The translations under genes were made by a program, and so were the position numbers. The notes under the pieces were generated by a model. It saw only the letters and a program-made list of their open reading frames with translations. It ran no database searches and was not told the origin of the DNA. This document shows, piece after piece, positions 16,845 through 24,390 of a DNA stretch of 64,000 bases. The stretch is taken from the NCBI RefSeq assembly GCF_037031225.1, contig NZ_JAYEZN010000001.1, positions 186,001 through 250,000 of the forward strand. Direction: 5' to 3'. The first letter of the stretch is position 1. Each line of letters opens with the position of its first letter. The stretch comes from Halorientalis sp. LT38 (GTDB taxonomy: Archaea > Halobacteriota > Halobacteria > Halobacteriales > Haloarculaceae).

Positions 16845-17585
16845 ATGCTCGAAAATCAGACCTGTGTGGTAACCGGTGCATCGAGGGGTATCGGCCGCGG
16901 TATCGCCGAAGAGTTGGGCCGCCACGGCGCGAACGTCGTCGTCAACTACCGGTCCTCGGAGGCGGCGGCCCACGAGGTCGCCGACGCGGTGGACGAGGCG
17001 GGCGGCAACGGCGTCCCGCTCCAGGCCGACGTCTCCGACGCCGACGAAGTCGACGCGATGGCCGACCGCGTTCGGGAACTCTACGGCCCGGCGGACGTGC
17101 TCGTCAACAACGCCGGGATCACGATCGACAAGAAGTTCGAGAACATGACCAAGTCGGACTGGGAGACGGTCATGGACGTCAACCTGGGCGGCGTCTTCAA
17201 CGCGACCAACGCCTTCTTCGAAGACCTGAAACGCGCCGACGACGGCCGCCTGATCAACATCTCGTCGGTCGTCGGCCAGCAGGGCAACTACGGGCAGGCC
17301 AACTACGCCGCGACCAAGTCCGGCCTGTTCGGCTTCACGCGCACGCTCGCGCTCGAACTGGCGTCCTCCGGCTCCACCGCCAACTGCGTCGCCCCGGGGT
17401 TCGTCGAGACCGACATGCTCGACGAGGTGCCAGAGCGCGTCCAGCAGAAGATCCTCGACCGCATCCCGCTCAGCCGCTTCGCGACGGTCGACGACGTCGC
17501 CGGCATCGTCCGCTTCCTGGCCGGTCCGGACTCCGGGTACATGACCGGACAGGTCCTGGCGGTCAACGGCGGGATGGAGTGGTGA
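16845..17585 (+). CDS. fabG: 3-oxoacyl reductase, FabG/PhaB type SDR
   Basis: A 246-aa short-chain dehydrogenase with the cofactor motif GASRGIG (residues 11-17), NNAG at 88-91 and the catalytic triad Ser140, Tyr154, Lys158. The C-terminal MTGQVLAVNGGMEW is typical of FabG/PhaB. The RS after the second strand (NYRSS) suggests NADPH preference. Haloarchaea lack fatty-acid synthesis as a main lipid route, and FabG-like proteins there can serve as acetoacetyl-CoA reductase for polyhydroxyalkanoate. One base separates it from pccB, so it is in that operon. Confidence 0.9.
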   Translation: MLENQTCVVTGASRGIGRGIAEELGRHGANVVVNYRSSEAAAHEVADAVDEAGGNGVPLQADVSDADEVDAMADRVRELYGPADVLVNNAGITIDKKFENMTKSDWETVMDVNLGGVFNATNAFFEDLKRADDGRLINISSVVGQQGNYGQANYAATKSGLFGFTRTLALELASSGSTANCVAPGFVETDMLDEVPERVQQKILDRIPLSRFATVDDVAGIVRFLAGPDSGYMTGQVLAVNGGMEW

Positions 17586-17586
17586 G

Positions 17587-19167
17587 ATGAGTCAGCAAGA
17601 GGAACCCGATTCCGAGCAAGACACGCGATCGGCGATCGAAGAACTCCGCGAGCGTCGCCGCGAGGCCGAACTCGGCGGCGGCGAGGCGCGCATCGAGCGC
17701 CAGCACGAGAAGGGAAAGATGACCGCCCGCGAGCGCGTCGACTACCTCCTCGACGACGGGACCTTCCGCGAGGTCGACGCGTTCGTCGAACACCGCTCGC
17801 AGGCCTTCGGCATGGACGAGAAGCAGTTTCCCGGGGACGCGGTCGTCACCGGCTACGGCGAGGTCGACGGGCGGAAGATCTTCGTCTTCGCCCACGATTT
17901 CACCGTCCTCGGCGGCTCCGTCGGCGAGACCGTCGCCGACAAGATCTGCAAGGTGATGGACAAGGCCATCGAGAACGGCGTGCCCGTCGTCGGCCTGAAC
18001 GACTCCGGCGGCGCGCGCATCCAGGAGGGGGTCGATTCCCTCGTGGGCTTCGCCAAGATCTTCAACCGAAACACCGAGGCCTCCGGCCTGATTCCGCAGA
18101 TCTCGGCGATCATGGGCCCCTGTGCCGGCGGCGCGACCTACTCGCCCGCGCTGACGGACTTCACGTTCATGGTCCAGGACACCAGCCACATGTTCATCAC
18201 CGGCCCGGACGTCATCGAGACGGTCACCGGAGAGCAGGTCTCGAAGGCCGAACTCGGCGGCGCGAAGACCCACGCCACCAAGTCCGGCGTCGCGCACTTC
18301 GCCGAGCAGTCCGAGGAGGCGGCCCTCGACGACATCCGCAAACTCCTCTCCTACCTCCCGCAGAACAACATGGCCGACCCGCCGCGGGTCCAGCCCTGGG
18401 ACGACCCCACCCGGCAGTGTGACGAACTCGTCGACATCGTCCCCGAGGAACCGCGCAAGCCCTACGACATGAACGACGTGATCGACCGGATCGTGGACGA
18501 GGACTCGTTCTTCGAGGTCCACGACGGCTTCGCGCGCAACGTCGTCACCGGGTTCGGTCGGATGGACGGCCGGGTCGTCGGCGTCGTCGCCAACCAGCCC
18601 CGCGTCTCGGCCGGGACGCTCGACATCGACGCCTCCGAGAAAGCCGCCCGGTTCGTCCGCTTCTGTGACTCCTTCAACGTCCCCATCGTCACCCTCGTCG
18701 ACGTCCCCGGGTTCATGCCCGGTACCGACCAGGAGCACAACGGTATCATCCGCCGGGGCGCGAAACTCATCTACGCGTACGCGGAGGCGACGGTGCCACT
18801 GCTCTCGGTCGTCGTCCGGAAGGCCTACGGCGGGGCCTACATCGTCATGTCCTCGAAGTTCCTTGGCAGCGACGTCAATTACGCCTGGCCCGGCGCGGAG
18901 ATGGCCGTCCTCGGCCCGCGCGGCGCGGTCAACATCCTCTACCGGAAGGAGTTGGCAGAAGCCGACGACCCCGACGCCCGCCGGCAGGAACTGATAGACG
19001 AGTTCCGCGAGGAGTTCGCCCACCCCTACGGGCCCGCGAAACGCGGGTACCTCGACGACGTGATCGAGCCCCAGCAGACGCGCAAACGACTGATCGACGA
19101 CCTCGAACTGCTCGAGCGCAAGCGCGAGGACACGCCCCCCAAGGACCACGGCAACATCCCTCTATGA
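17587..19167 (+). CDS. pccB: Acyl-CoA (propionyl-CoA) carboxylase carboxyltransferase subunit
   Basis: A 526-aa beta subunit with both carboxyltransferase halves. N-terminal half: GLNDSGGARIQEGVDSL and the oxyanion region IMGPCAGGATYSPAL. C-terminal half: VDVPGFMPGTDQEHNGIIRRGAKL and VVVRKAYGGAYIVMSSK. Length and motifs match PccB/AccB of the propionyl/methylmalonyl type. It needs a biotinylated alpha subunit (BC-BCCP), which is not in this window. It sits between fabG and a pccX-like gene with minimal spacing, and the biotin genes lie about 16 kb away in the same window. Confidence 0.93.
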   Translation: MSQQEEPDSEQDTRSAIEELRERRREAELGGGEARIERQHEKGKMTARERVDYLLDDGTFREVDAFVEHRSQAFGMDEKQFPGDAVVTGYGEVDGRKIFVFAHDFTVLGGSVGETVADKICKVMDKAIENGVPVVGLNDSGGARIQEGVDSLVGFAKIFNRNTEASGLIPQISAIMGPCAGGATYSPALTDFTFMVQDTSHMFITGPDVIETVTGEQVSKAELGGAKTHATKSGVAHFAEQSEEAALDDIRKLLSYLPQNNMADPPRVQPWDDPTRQCDELVDIVPEEPRKPYDMNDVIDRIVDEDSFFEVHDGFARNVVTGFGRMDGRVVGVVANQPRVSAGTLDIDASEKAARFVRFCDSFNVPIVTLVDVPGFMPGTDQEHNGIIRRGAKLIYAYAEATVPLLSVVVRKAYGGAYIVMSSKFLGSDVNYAWPGAEMAVLGPRGAVNILYRKELAEADDPDARRQELIDEFREEFAHPYGPAKRGYLDDVIEPQQTRKRLIDDLELLERKREDTPPKDHGNIPL

Positions 19168-19466
19168 TAACCGTGAACGTCGACGCGAACACCCTCAACG
19201 GCGGTCTCGTCCAACTCGACATCGAGCACCTGCTCGCCACCCTCGAGTTCGACGGTACCGTCCCGACGGAACACGAAGCTGCGGCCCTGGCCACCGCCTT
19301 CGGCGCGCACCTGGCCGATCGAGGCGTCACCGAGTCCGACGAACCGGAGACGGTCCCCGAGTGGAAACTCGCGGACCGGTTCGAGAAGGGCGGCGTCTAC
19401 GCGCGCGAGCTGCCGCGGAACGTCGAGCGGGGGCGGGAGTGGCAAGCCGCGAGGCGGGCGCGTTGA
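19164..19466 (+). CDS. pccX: Small carboxylase-associated protein (PccX-like)
   Basis: A 100-aa acidic protein overlapping the end of pccB by 4 bp (ATGA). It opens MITVNVDANTLNGGLVQLDI and ends with a basic tail. In Haloferax mediterranei a third small subunit, PccX, is essential for propionyl-CoA carboxylase; size and position fit that role. I recall no sequence motif that would settle it, so the assignment rests on context. The biotin-bearing alpha subunit is not adjacent. Confidence 0.55.
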   Translation: MITVNVDANTLNGGLVQLDIEHLLATLEFDGTVPTEHEAAALATAFGAHLADRGVTESDEPETVPEWKLADRFEKGGVYARELPRNVERGREWQAARRAR

Positions 19467-19469
19467 AAA

Positions 19470-19922
19470 TCAGTTTAGGTCGACCGTCGCGGCGTCGACC
19501 GCCGGTCGCTCTGCGTGCAGGTGAGTTTCGATCTCTTCCGGGAGCGTCACCTGCTCGTAGACGGACCGGTAGCCGTCCTCGCCGAAGACGCCGTTCCGGT
19601 CGAGGATTTCCCGGGCGGCGTCGGTGAGGTAGTAGAATGCCTTCGGAGCCGTGGCGTCCCGACCCTCGGCGGTCCAGCGGACGACGTCGACGACGCCGGC
19701 GGCCCGGAGACGGTCGAGGTGCTCCGAGACCGTGGAACTGGCCAGCGAGGGGTTCATGTGGTCGATTTCCTTGAACGAGGGCATCCCCTTCGGGTGGCCG
19801 ACGACGGTGCCGACGATGTTCTTTCGGCTGGGCTGGTCGACGGCCGACAGGACCTCCGTCGGCGTCGGCCCGGCGTCGTCGCCCGCGTCGTAGCGGAGGG
19901 ACATCTCGGTTCGAACTACCAT
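19470..19922 (-). CDS. Winged-helix transcriptional regulator (ArsR/MarR-like)
   Basis: A 150-aa protein. Residues about 25-100 form a winged helix: VLSAVDQPSRKNIVGTVV, MPSFKEIDHMNPSLASSTV, then SEHLDRLRAAGVVDVVRW as the recognition helix and wing. The segment APKAFYYLTDAAREILD is the usual C-terminal helix of this haloarchaeal group. No cofactor site is visible. It is convergent with the fabG-pccB-pccX operon (3 bp between stops). I start at ATG 19922; 19904 (MSLRYDAG) is also possible. Confidence 0.75.
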   Translation of the reverse strand: MVVRTEMSLRYDAGDDAGPTPTEVLSAVDQPSRKNIVGTVVGHPKGMPSFKEIDHMNPSLASSTVSEHLDRLRAAGVVDVVRWTAEGRDATAPKAFYYLTDAAREILDRNGVFGEDGYRSVYEQVTLPEEIETHLHAERPAVDAATVDLN

Positions 19923-20004
19923 CTCGGGCGACAAAACCTCTTCGGCCGCGACCGAACGGGTCGGGCGCGACGGGGAGTCCCTCGCCAGAGTCGCCGATCG
20001 GTCA

Positions 20005-20331
20005 TCACTTGCGCTCGTCGTTCCCCTCGTGGAGCCGACGGACGGCCTTCTCCCACCGATCCTTGGCCGCCTGCCCGGGGTCCGCGTATGGATCGTACGT
20101 GACGTCTTCGAGGGACCCGAGGTGCGTCGCGCCGTCCTCGCCAGTTCGCGCCCGCCACAGACCGACCGCCATCGCGAGGATCAGGACCGCGAACAGGAGA
20201 GCGAGCAGGAGGTCGGTGGAACTGCCGAACGGACCGACCACGAACAGCAGCGCAAGCACCACCGCTCCCAACTGGAACGCGTAGAGGACGAATTTGAGCG
20301 AGTCACCCGAGAGGTCGATCGTCCGCCCCAT
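20005..20331 (-). CDS. Small two-helix membrane protein
   Basis: A 108-aa protein with two hydrophobic segments (about residues 13-34 and 39-60), joined by a short FGSST turn, and an acidic-basic soluble C-terminal half of about 48 residues (GSLEDVTYDPYADPG...). It looks like a real haloarchaeal gene by composition, but I do not recognise a family. ATG 20331 is followed upstream by an AT-rich stretch (atagtatcacgtt), a likely promoter. A cytoplasmic C-terminus is inferred from charge. Confidence 0.65.
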   Translation of the reverse strand: MGRTIDLSGDSLKFVLYAFQLGAVVLALLFVVGPFGSSTDLLLALLFAVLILAMAVGLWRARTGEDGATHLGSLEDVTYDPYADPGQAAKDRWEKAVRRLHEGNDERK

Positions 20332-20444
20332 CGTTCGTTCATAGTATCACGTTCCAGCGAGATAATATTTCGGCTCCGACGGATCGCCGGCGGGGCATTG
20401 GAGACCCAACAGAGTTCTACCGGGGTCCTGCGTACGGCACGCGC

Positions 20445-21011
20445 ATGGCAGATCCGGGGGCGATCCTCGACCGGTCGAGCGAGTACCCGGGCGAGGAGTT
20501 CACGAACGAGGACTTCGAGGCGGTGCAGGACGCGATCCACGGGGGGCGACTCGGCGACGTCGTCGACCGACCGAGCGCGCTCGTCCTGGGCAGTTACGAC
20601 GACGCCGAGCGCCAGCGCCTGGACGAGGTCCGTGCGGGCCTCGACGACCACATCGAGGCGGTGATCATGGACGAGGTACTCGAGGTCTGGACCTACTGGA
20701 CCTCGAAGTTCAAACTCCTCGTCGCCAACAGCGACCTCGTCGTGGGCGTCTACGAACACAGCGACGGCGGGCACGAGTGGGAGGCCGGCTACCTCGACGC
20801 CAGACCCCATCGGGAGCAGACGGTCGTCCTCAGGCGCAACTACCCCGACGTCGACGCGCCCGAGGACGAACCCTTCGACGCGATGTTGGCCCACTGGATC
20901 GAGACCATGCGCTACGTCGACTCGGTCTACGACTGGACCCTCGAAGCCGACGACGCCCCGTCGCTGGACGACGCCGTGGGCGCCGTCGTAGCCAACCACG
21001 TGGACTTCTGA
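20445..21011 (+). CDS. Uncharacterised protein, deoxyribosyltransferase/TIR-like fold possible
   Basis: A 188-aa acidic protein with no family I can name. The central part looks like a Rossmann-type repeat of strands and helices: SALVLGSYDDAERQRLDEVR, then AVIMDEVLEVWTYW, then KLLVANSDLVVGVYEHSDGG followed by HEWEAGYLDA. The order strand - ER helix - strand - SDLVVGVY - xHEWEAGY resembles nucleoside 2-deoxyribosyltransferase-like folds, in which a Glu before a Gly-rich turn is catalytic. That is a fold guess only. It stands alone between a membrane-protein gene and the iron ABC genes, with its own start ATG 20445. Confidence 0.6.
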   Translation: MADPGAILDRSSEYPGEEFTNEDFEAVQDAIHGGRLGDVVDRPSALVLGSYDDAERQRLDEVRAGLDDHIEAVIMDEVLEVWTYWTSKFKLLVANSDLVVGVYEHSDGGHEWEAGYLDARPHREQTVVLRRNYPDVDAPEDEPFDAMLAHWIETMRYVDSVYDWTLEADDAPSLDDAVGAVVANHVDF

Positions 21012-21044
21012 ACCCCTCTCCGGTCCCGGGTGGGAAGATTCAAG

Positions 21045-21058
21045 TTAGGCCGCCCTAA
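21045..21058. promoter_or_regulatory. Iron-box dyad before siderophore ATPase gene
   Basis: TTAGG-CCGC-CCTAA, perfect half sites and identical to the box at 16628. It lies 11 bp before an ATG (21070) that opens an 18-codon reading frame, and 57 bp before the GTG of the ATPase gene. Confidence 0.78.
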
Positions 21059-21069
21059 ACCTGCTGGCA

Positions 21070-21126
21070 ATGAACGAGGCGGTCGGTCGGACACGGCACG
21101 GCGAGGTGACCCGAGGTGGGCGCTAA
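21070..21126 (+). CDS. Possible 18-aa leader ORF overlapping fepC
   Basis: An ATG 11 bp after the iron box opens a reading frame of 18 codons (MNEAVGRTRHGEVTRGGR) that ends 11 bp inside the ATPase gene. In the other iron genes the box is followed within 4-17 bp by the real ATG, so this ATG is where the ATPase would be expected to start. It may be a leader peptide coupled to fepC, or a sign of a one-base indel that splits the true N-terminus. Confidence 0.3.
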   Translation: MNEAVGRTRHGEVTRGGR

Positions 21127-21973
21127 CACCGACGCCGGCCAGGTCGATCGGTCGCGAGAGATCCGATCGTCGGTGGACGATGCGGCCGCGGCCGACAGCC
21201 ACCTGTTCGCCGAGGATCTCGAGGTCGGGTATTCGAGCGGCGAGGAACCGGTCGTGACCTGCGACCGGATCGACCTGCCGCGGGGGGAGATCACAGCCCT
21301 CGTCGGCCCCAACGGGAGCGGGAAGAGCACGCTGCTGAAGTCCCTCTCGAACCACCTCGACCCGTCGGCCGGATCGGTCGTGCTCGACGGGGCGTCGATC
21401 CACGAATACGACCAGAAGGAACTCGCACAGGAACTGGGCTTCCTCTCCCAGGAGCACGCCTCGCCCGAGAGCATCAGCGTCGAGGAGCTGATATACCACG
21501 GTCGCTACCCGCACCGCGGGTTCTTCGAGTCCGTCTCCGAGGACGACCGGGCGGCGGTCGAGCGCGCCATCGACCTCACCGGGATCGATCACCTGCGCGA
21601 CCAGCACGTCGGGAGCCTCAGCGGCGGCCAGAAACAGCTCGTCTGGATCGCGATGGTCCTCGCCCAGGAGACGGACGTCCTCCTGCTCGACGAGCCGACG
21701 ACGTTCCTGGACCTGCACCACCAGTTGCAGGTTCTGGAAGTGATCCGGTCGCTGAACGAGCGGGAGGACGTGACCGTCGGCGTCGTCCTCCACGACATCG
21801 AACAGGCCGCCCGCTTCGCGGACTACGTCGTCGCGCTGGAGGACGGGAGCGTCTACGACTGGGGCCCGCCGCGGGAGGTCGTCACCGAGGAACTGCTCGC
21901 GGACGTGTTCGACGTCGACGCCGCCGTGACCACCGACGCCGACGTCCGGATCCTCCCGAAACAACCCCTCTGA
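21116..21973 (+). CDS. fepC: Siderophore/cobalamin-type ABC transporter ATPase (FepC-like)
   Basis: A 285-aa ATPase with Walker A GPNGSGKST (about residues 63-71), Q-loop FLSQEHASPE, signature SLSGGQKQLVWIAMVLAQ, Walker B VLLLDEPTTFLDLHHQ and switch HDIEQAARFADYV. The TTFLDLHHQ after Walker B is characteristic of FepC/FhuC/BtuD type ATPases. Its only in-frame start is the GTG at 21116, just after an in-frame stop; see the leader frame at 21070. It is followed by an iron-box-controlled permease gene and binding-protein gene on the same strand. Confidence 0.9.
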   Translation: MGANTDAGQVDRSREIRSSVDDAAAADSHLFAEDLEVGYSSGEEPVVTCDRIDLPRGEITALVGPNGSGKSTLLKSLSNHLDPSAGSVVLDGASIHEYDQKELAQELGFLSQEHASPESISVEELIYHGRYPHRGFFESVSEDDRAAVERAIDLTGIDHLRDQHVGSLSGGQKQLVWIAMVLAQETDVLLLDEPTTFLDLHHQLQVLEVIRSLNEREDVTVGVVLHDIEQAARFADYVVALEDGSVYDWGPPREVVTEELLADVFDVDAAVTTDADVRILPKQPL

Positions 21974-22009
21974 ACGACCCGCCGGAAATCGTAACCCCTT
22001 TGCGTTGGT

Positions 22010-22023
22010 TTAGGCCAACCTAA
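22010..22023. promoter_or_regulatory. Iron-box dyad before permease gene
   Basis: TTAGG-CCAA-CCTAA, perfect half sites, 4 bp before the ATG of the permease gene. It lies in a 54-bp gap, so the permease probably has its own promoter rather than only read-through from fepC. Confidence 0.78.
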
Positions 22024-22027
22024 AGTA

Positions 22028-23137
22028 ATGGGAACGTCGGATCGCGTCGCATCTGCTGGGGAGAGCCGCGTGGGCGGTGCCTGGGTGACGCGCTCGCTCG
22101 TCGGGTTCTGTCTCGCCTGTACGCTCGTCACGGCCGTCGCGGCGCTGCTCCAGGTGCGCTACGGCTCCTACCCGATGACCTGGTCGGAGACGATCACCGC
22201 GGTGTTCGACCGGAACGTGCTCCTCGACCCCGCGGTCTGGAACGCCTTCCTGCTGGACGGGGACCTTCCAGAGCTAGACACCCGGAGCCTGGTCGTCTGG
22301 ACCATCCGGATGCCCCGCGTGATCGTGGCGATTCTCGCGGGCGCGGCGCTCGCGGTCTCGGGAGCCATCTTCCAGGCGGTGACGCGGAACGAACTCGCGA
22401 GTCCCTTCGTCCTCGGCGTGAGTTCCGGCGCGGGCTTCGCCGTCCTCCTGACCCTCGTGGTCTTCAGCGGCCTCGCGCCCTTCCTCCCGTTCGTCGCCGT
22501 GCTGGGCGGGGCGACCGCGTTCCTGCTCGTCTACGCGATCGCCTGGAAAGGGGGCACGAGCCCGCTTCGGCTCGTCCTCGCGGGCGTCGTCGTCAACATG
22601 ATCTTCCACTCCCTGCAGCGCGGACTGTACTTCTTCGCCGACGACATCGGCACCGTCCAGTCGGCGATGGCGTGGATCACCGGGTCACTCACCGGCGTGG
22701 GGTGGGCACAGGTCCGGATCGCGCTGCTCCCGACCGTCGCCTCGGTCGCGCTGGCGCTGATCGCCGCCCGCCAGTTGAACGTCCTGTTGCTCGGGGAGAC
22801 GACCGCGCGGTCGCTCGGGATGCGCGTCGAGCGCGTCCGACTCCTCCTCTCGGGCGTGGGCATCCTCGCGGCCAGCGCCGCGATCGCCGTGGCGGGGATC
22901 GTGGGCTTCTTCGGCCTCGTCGTCCCGCACGTCGTCCGCAACGTCGTCGGCACCGACTACCGCCAGCTGATGGTCGGCTGTCTGTTCGCCGGGCCGGCGC
23001 TGATGGTCGCCGCCGACGTCGGCGCCCGCCTCGCGCTCCAGCCCGCACAGATCCCCGTCGGCGTCGTCACCGGCCTGCTCGGCGGGCCCTACTTCCTCTA
23101 CCTGATGCGCCGACGCGATTCGATGGGGGAGCTGTGA
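22028..23137 (+). CDS. fepD: Iron-siderophore ABC transporter permease (FecCD/BtuC family)
   Basis: A 369-aa permease with about ten membrane helices. Family marks: TIRMPRVIVAILAGAALAVSGAIFQ (about residues 94-118), NELASPFVLGVSSGAGFAV with its helix-breaking Gly-Ser stretch, and the ATPase-contact loop ARSLGMRVERVR. The segment GIVGFFGLVVPHVVRNVVG closes the second half, as in FecCD/BtuC proteins. The C-terminus PVGVVTGLLGGPYFLYLMRRR is also typical. It would work with fepC and the binding protein downstream. Confidence 0.93.
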   Translation: MGTSDRVASAGESRVGGAWVTRSLVGFCLACTLVTAVAALLQVRYGSYPMTWSETITAVFDRNVLLDPAVWNAFLLDGDLPELDTRSLVVWTIRMPRVIVAILAGAALAVSGAIFQAVTRNELASPFVLGVSSGAGFAVLLTLVVFSGLAPFLPFVAVLGGATAFLLVYAIAWKGGTSPLRLVLAGVVVNMIFHSLQRGLYFFADDIGTVQSAMAWITGSLTGVGWAQVRIALLPTVASVALALIAARQLNVLLLGETTARSLGMRVERVRLLLSGVGILAASAAIAVAGIVGFFGLVVPHVVRNVVGTDYRQLMVGCLFAGPALMVAADVGARLALQPAQIPVGVVTGLLGGPYFLYLMRRRDSMGEL

Positions 23138-23164
23138 GGAGCGAACCGAAGCGGTTTTGTAATT

Positions 23165-23178
23165 TTAGGCTGGCCTAA
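23165..23178. promoter_or_regulatory. Iron-box dyad before binding-protein gene
   Basis: TTAGG-CTGG-CCTAA, perfect half sites extended to TTTTAGG and CCTAAAA, 4 bp before the ATG of the binding protein. It is the best-conserved box in the window. Confidence 0.8.
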
Positions 23179-23182
23179 AAAT

Positions 23183-24298
23183 ATGGCAAGCGACACGCAG
23201 ACGAGACGGACGGTACTCCAGACGAGCGCGGCGATCGCCGGGGGCGGTCTGCTCCCCGGCTGTACAGCGTTCGACGACGAGGAATCCGTGGAGACCGACC
23301 CCTATACGGTCTCCATGGAGCCGGTGGGTGAGGTGGAGTTCGACGGCGTGCCCGAGACGTGGGTCGCCAACAACGGCAGCTGGGCCGACATGGCCGTCGC
23401 GCTCGGCGTCGATCCGCCGGAAGGAGTCTACCTCACCTCGCGGTATCACACCCAGTACTACGACGACATCCCGGGCGTCAGCGTCGACGAGAGCGACATG
23501 GTCGCCCTCTGGGAGGGCGAACTCGACCAGGAGGAGTTCCTGGCCATGGGCGAGGACGCCGACGTGTTCGTGATGGACCCGAACTTCATCGTCAGCCGGA
23601 GCGACAACTGGAACCAGGAGAAGATCGACGAAGTCGAGGCCGCGGGGACGCCCTTCTTCGGGAACAGCATCTTCTCGCGGGGCTACGACTTCCACGAGGA
23701 CTACCGCTACTACACTCTCTACGAGGCCTTCGAGAAGCTCTCGCAGGTCTTCCAGCGCGAGGACCGCTACGAGGCGTTCGCCTCGCTGCACGAGGAGTTC
23801 CAGGCCGAGGTCGAGGACGTCGTGCCAGCCGAGAGCGAGCGACCGTCGGTCGCCATTCTCTGGCCCCAGCCGGTCGACGAGCCAGAGCGGTTCTCGCCCT
23901 ACCTGATCGGCGACGGGACCAGTTTCAAGCAGTGGCGCGACCTCGGCGTCGAGGACGCCCTCGCCACGACCGACGTGAAGGACTTCCACGAGAACCGCGG
24001 TCGCATCGACTACGAGACGCTCCTGCAGGTCGACCCCGACGTCCTGCTGATTCGCGGAAACGAGGCCAAGACCGCCGCCGAGTTCCGGGACATCGTCGTC
24101 TCGTTCATGGAGAACCACGACACCGCGAGTCAGCTGCGTGCGGTCGAGAGCGGCGACGTCTACCGCGGCGGCTCGCTCTACCAGGGCCCGATCACGAACA
24201 TGGTGCTGACCGAACGCGCCGCAGGGCAACTCTACGACGTGGATCGCGAGCTGTTCGACCGGCAGGCCGTCAGCGACGTCGTGAACGGCGACTTCTAG
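23183..24298 (+). CDS. fepB: Iron-siderophore-binding lipoprotein (FepB-like)
   Basis: A 371-aa periplasmic-binding-type protein. Tat signal with Arg8-Arg9 (TRRTVLQTS) and lipobox LPGC with Cys27. The mature sequence is rich in acidic residues and includes ALGVDPPEGVYL, DVFVMDPNFIV and LLQVDPDVLLIRGN, the usual PBP-fold-III pattern (...DPDVLLI...). It is the third gene of the fepC-fepD-fepB set, each with its own iron box. The substrate is probably an iron chelate; cobalamin cannot be ruled out from sequence alone. Confidence 0.88.
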   Translation: MASDTQTRRTVLQTSAAIAGGGLLPGCTAFDDEESVETDPYTVSMEPVGEVEFDGVPETWVANNGSWADMAVALGVDPPEGVYLTSRYHTQYYDDIPGVSVDESDMVALWEGELDQEEFLAMGEDADVFVMDPNFIVSRSDNWNQEKIDEVEAAGTPFFGNSIFSRGYDFHEDYRYYTLYEAFEKLSQVFQREDRYEAFASLHEEFQAEVEDVVPAESERPSVAILWPQPVDEPERFSPYLIGDGTSFKQWRDLGVEDALATTDVKDFHENRGRIDYETLLQVDPDVLLIRGNEAKTAAEFRDIVVSFMENHDTASQLRAVESGDVYRGGSLYQGPITNMVLTERAAGQLYDVDRELFDRQAVSDVVNGDF

Positions 24299-24390
24299 GC
24301 AGGGACGGTAACGGCGGGACCGCCGGAGCGACCTCGAATACCGCCCGTTCAGCCAGATTTACAATACCGCCCGTGGCAGTTTCAGGTGAT

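Noticed and set aside
17563-19149. Long minus-strand frame antisense to pccB
   Set aside because: Complement of a clear carboxyltransferase gene; composition expected from codon bias only.
19467-19480. Half iron box TTAGG-TCGA-CC downstream of the pccX-like gene
   Set aside because: Second half does not match, and it lies at the 3' ends of two convergent genes, not in a promoter.
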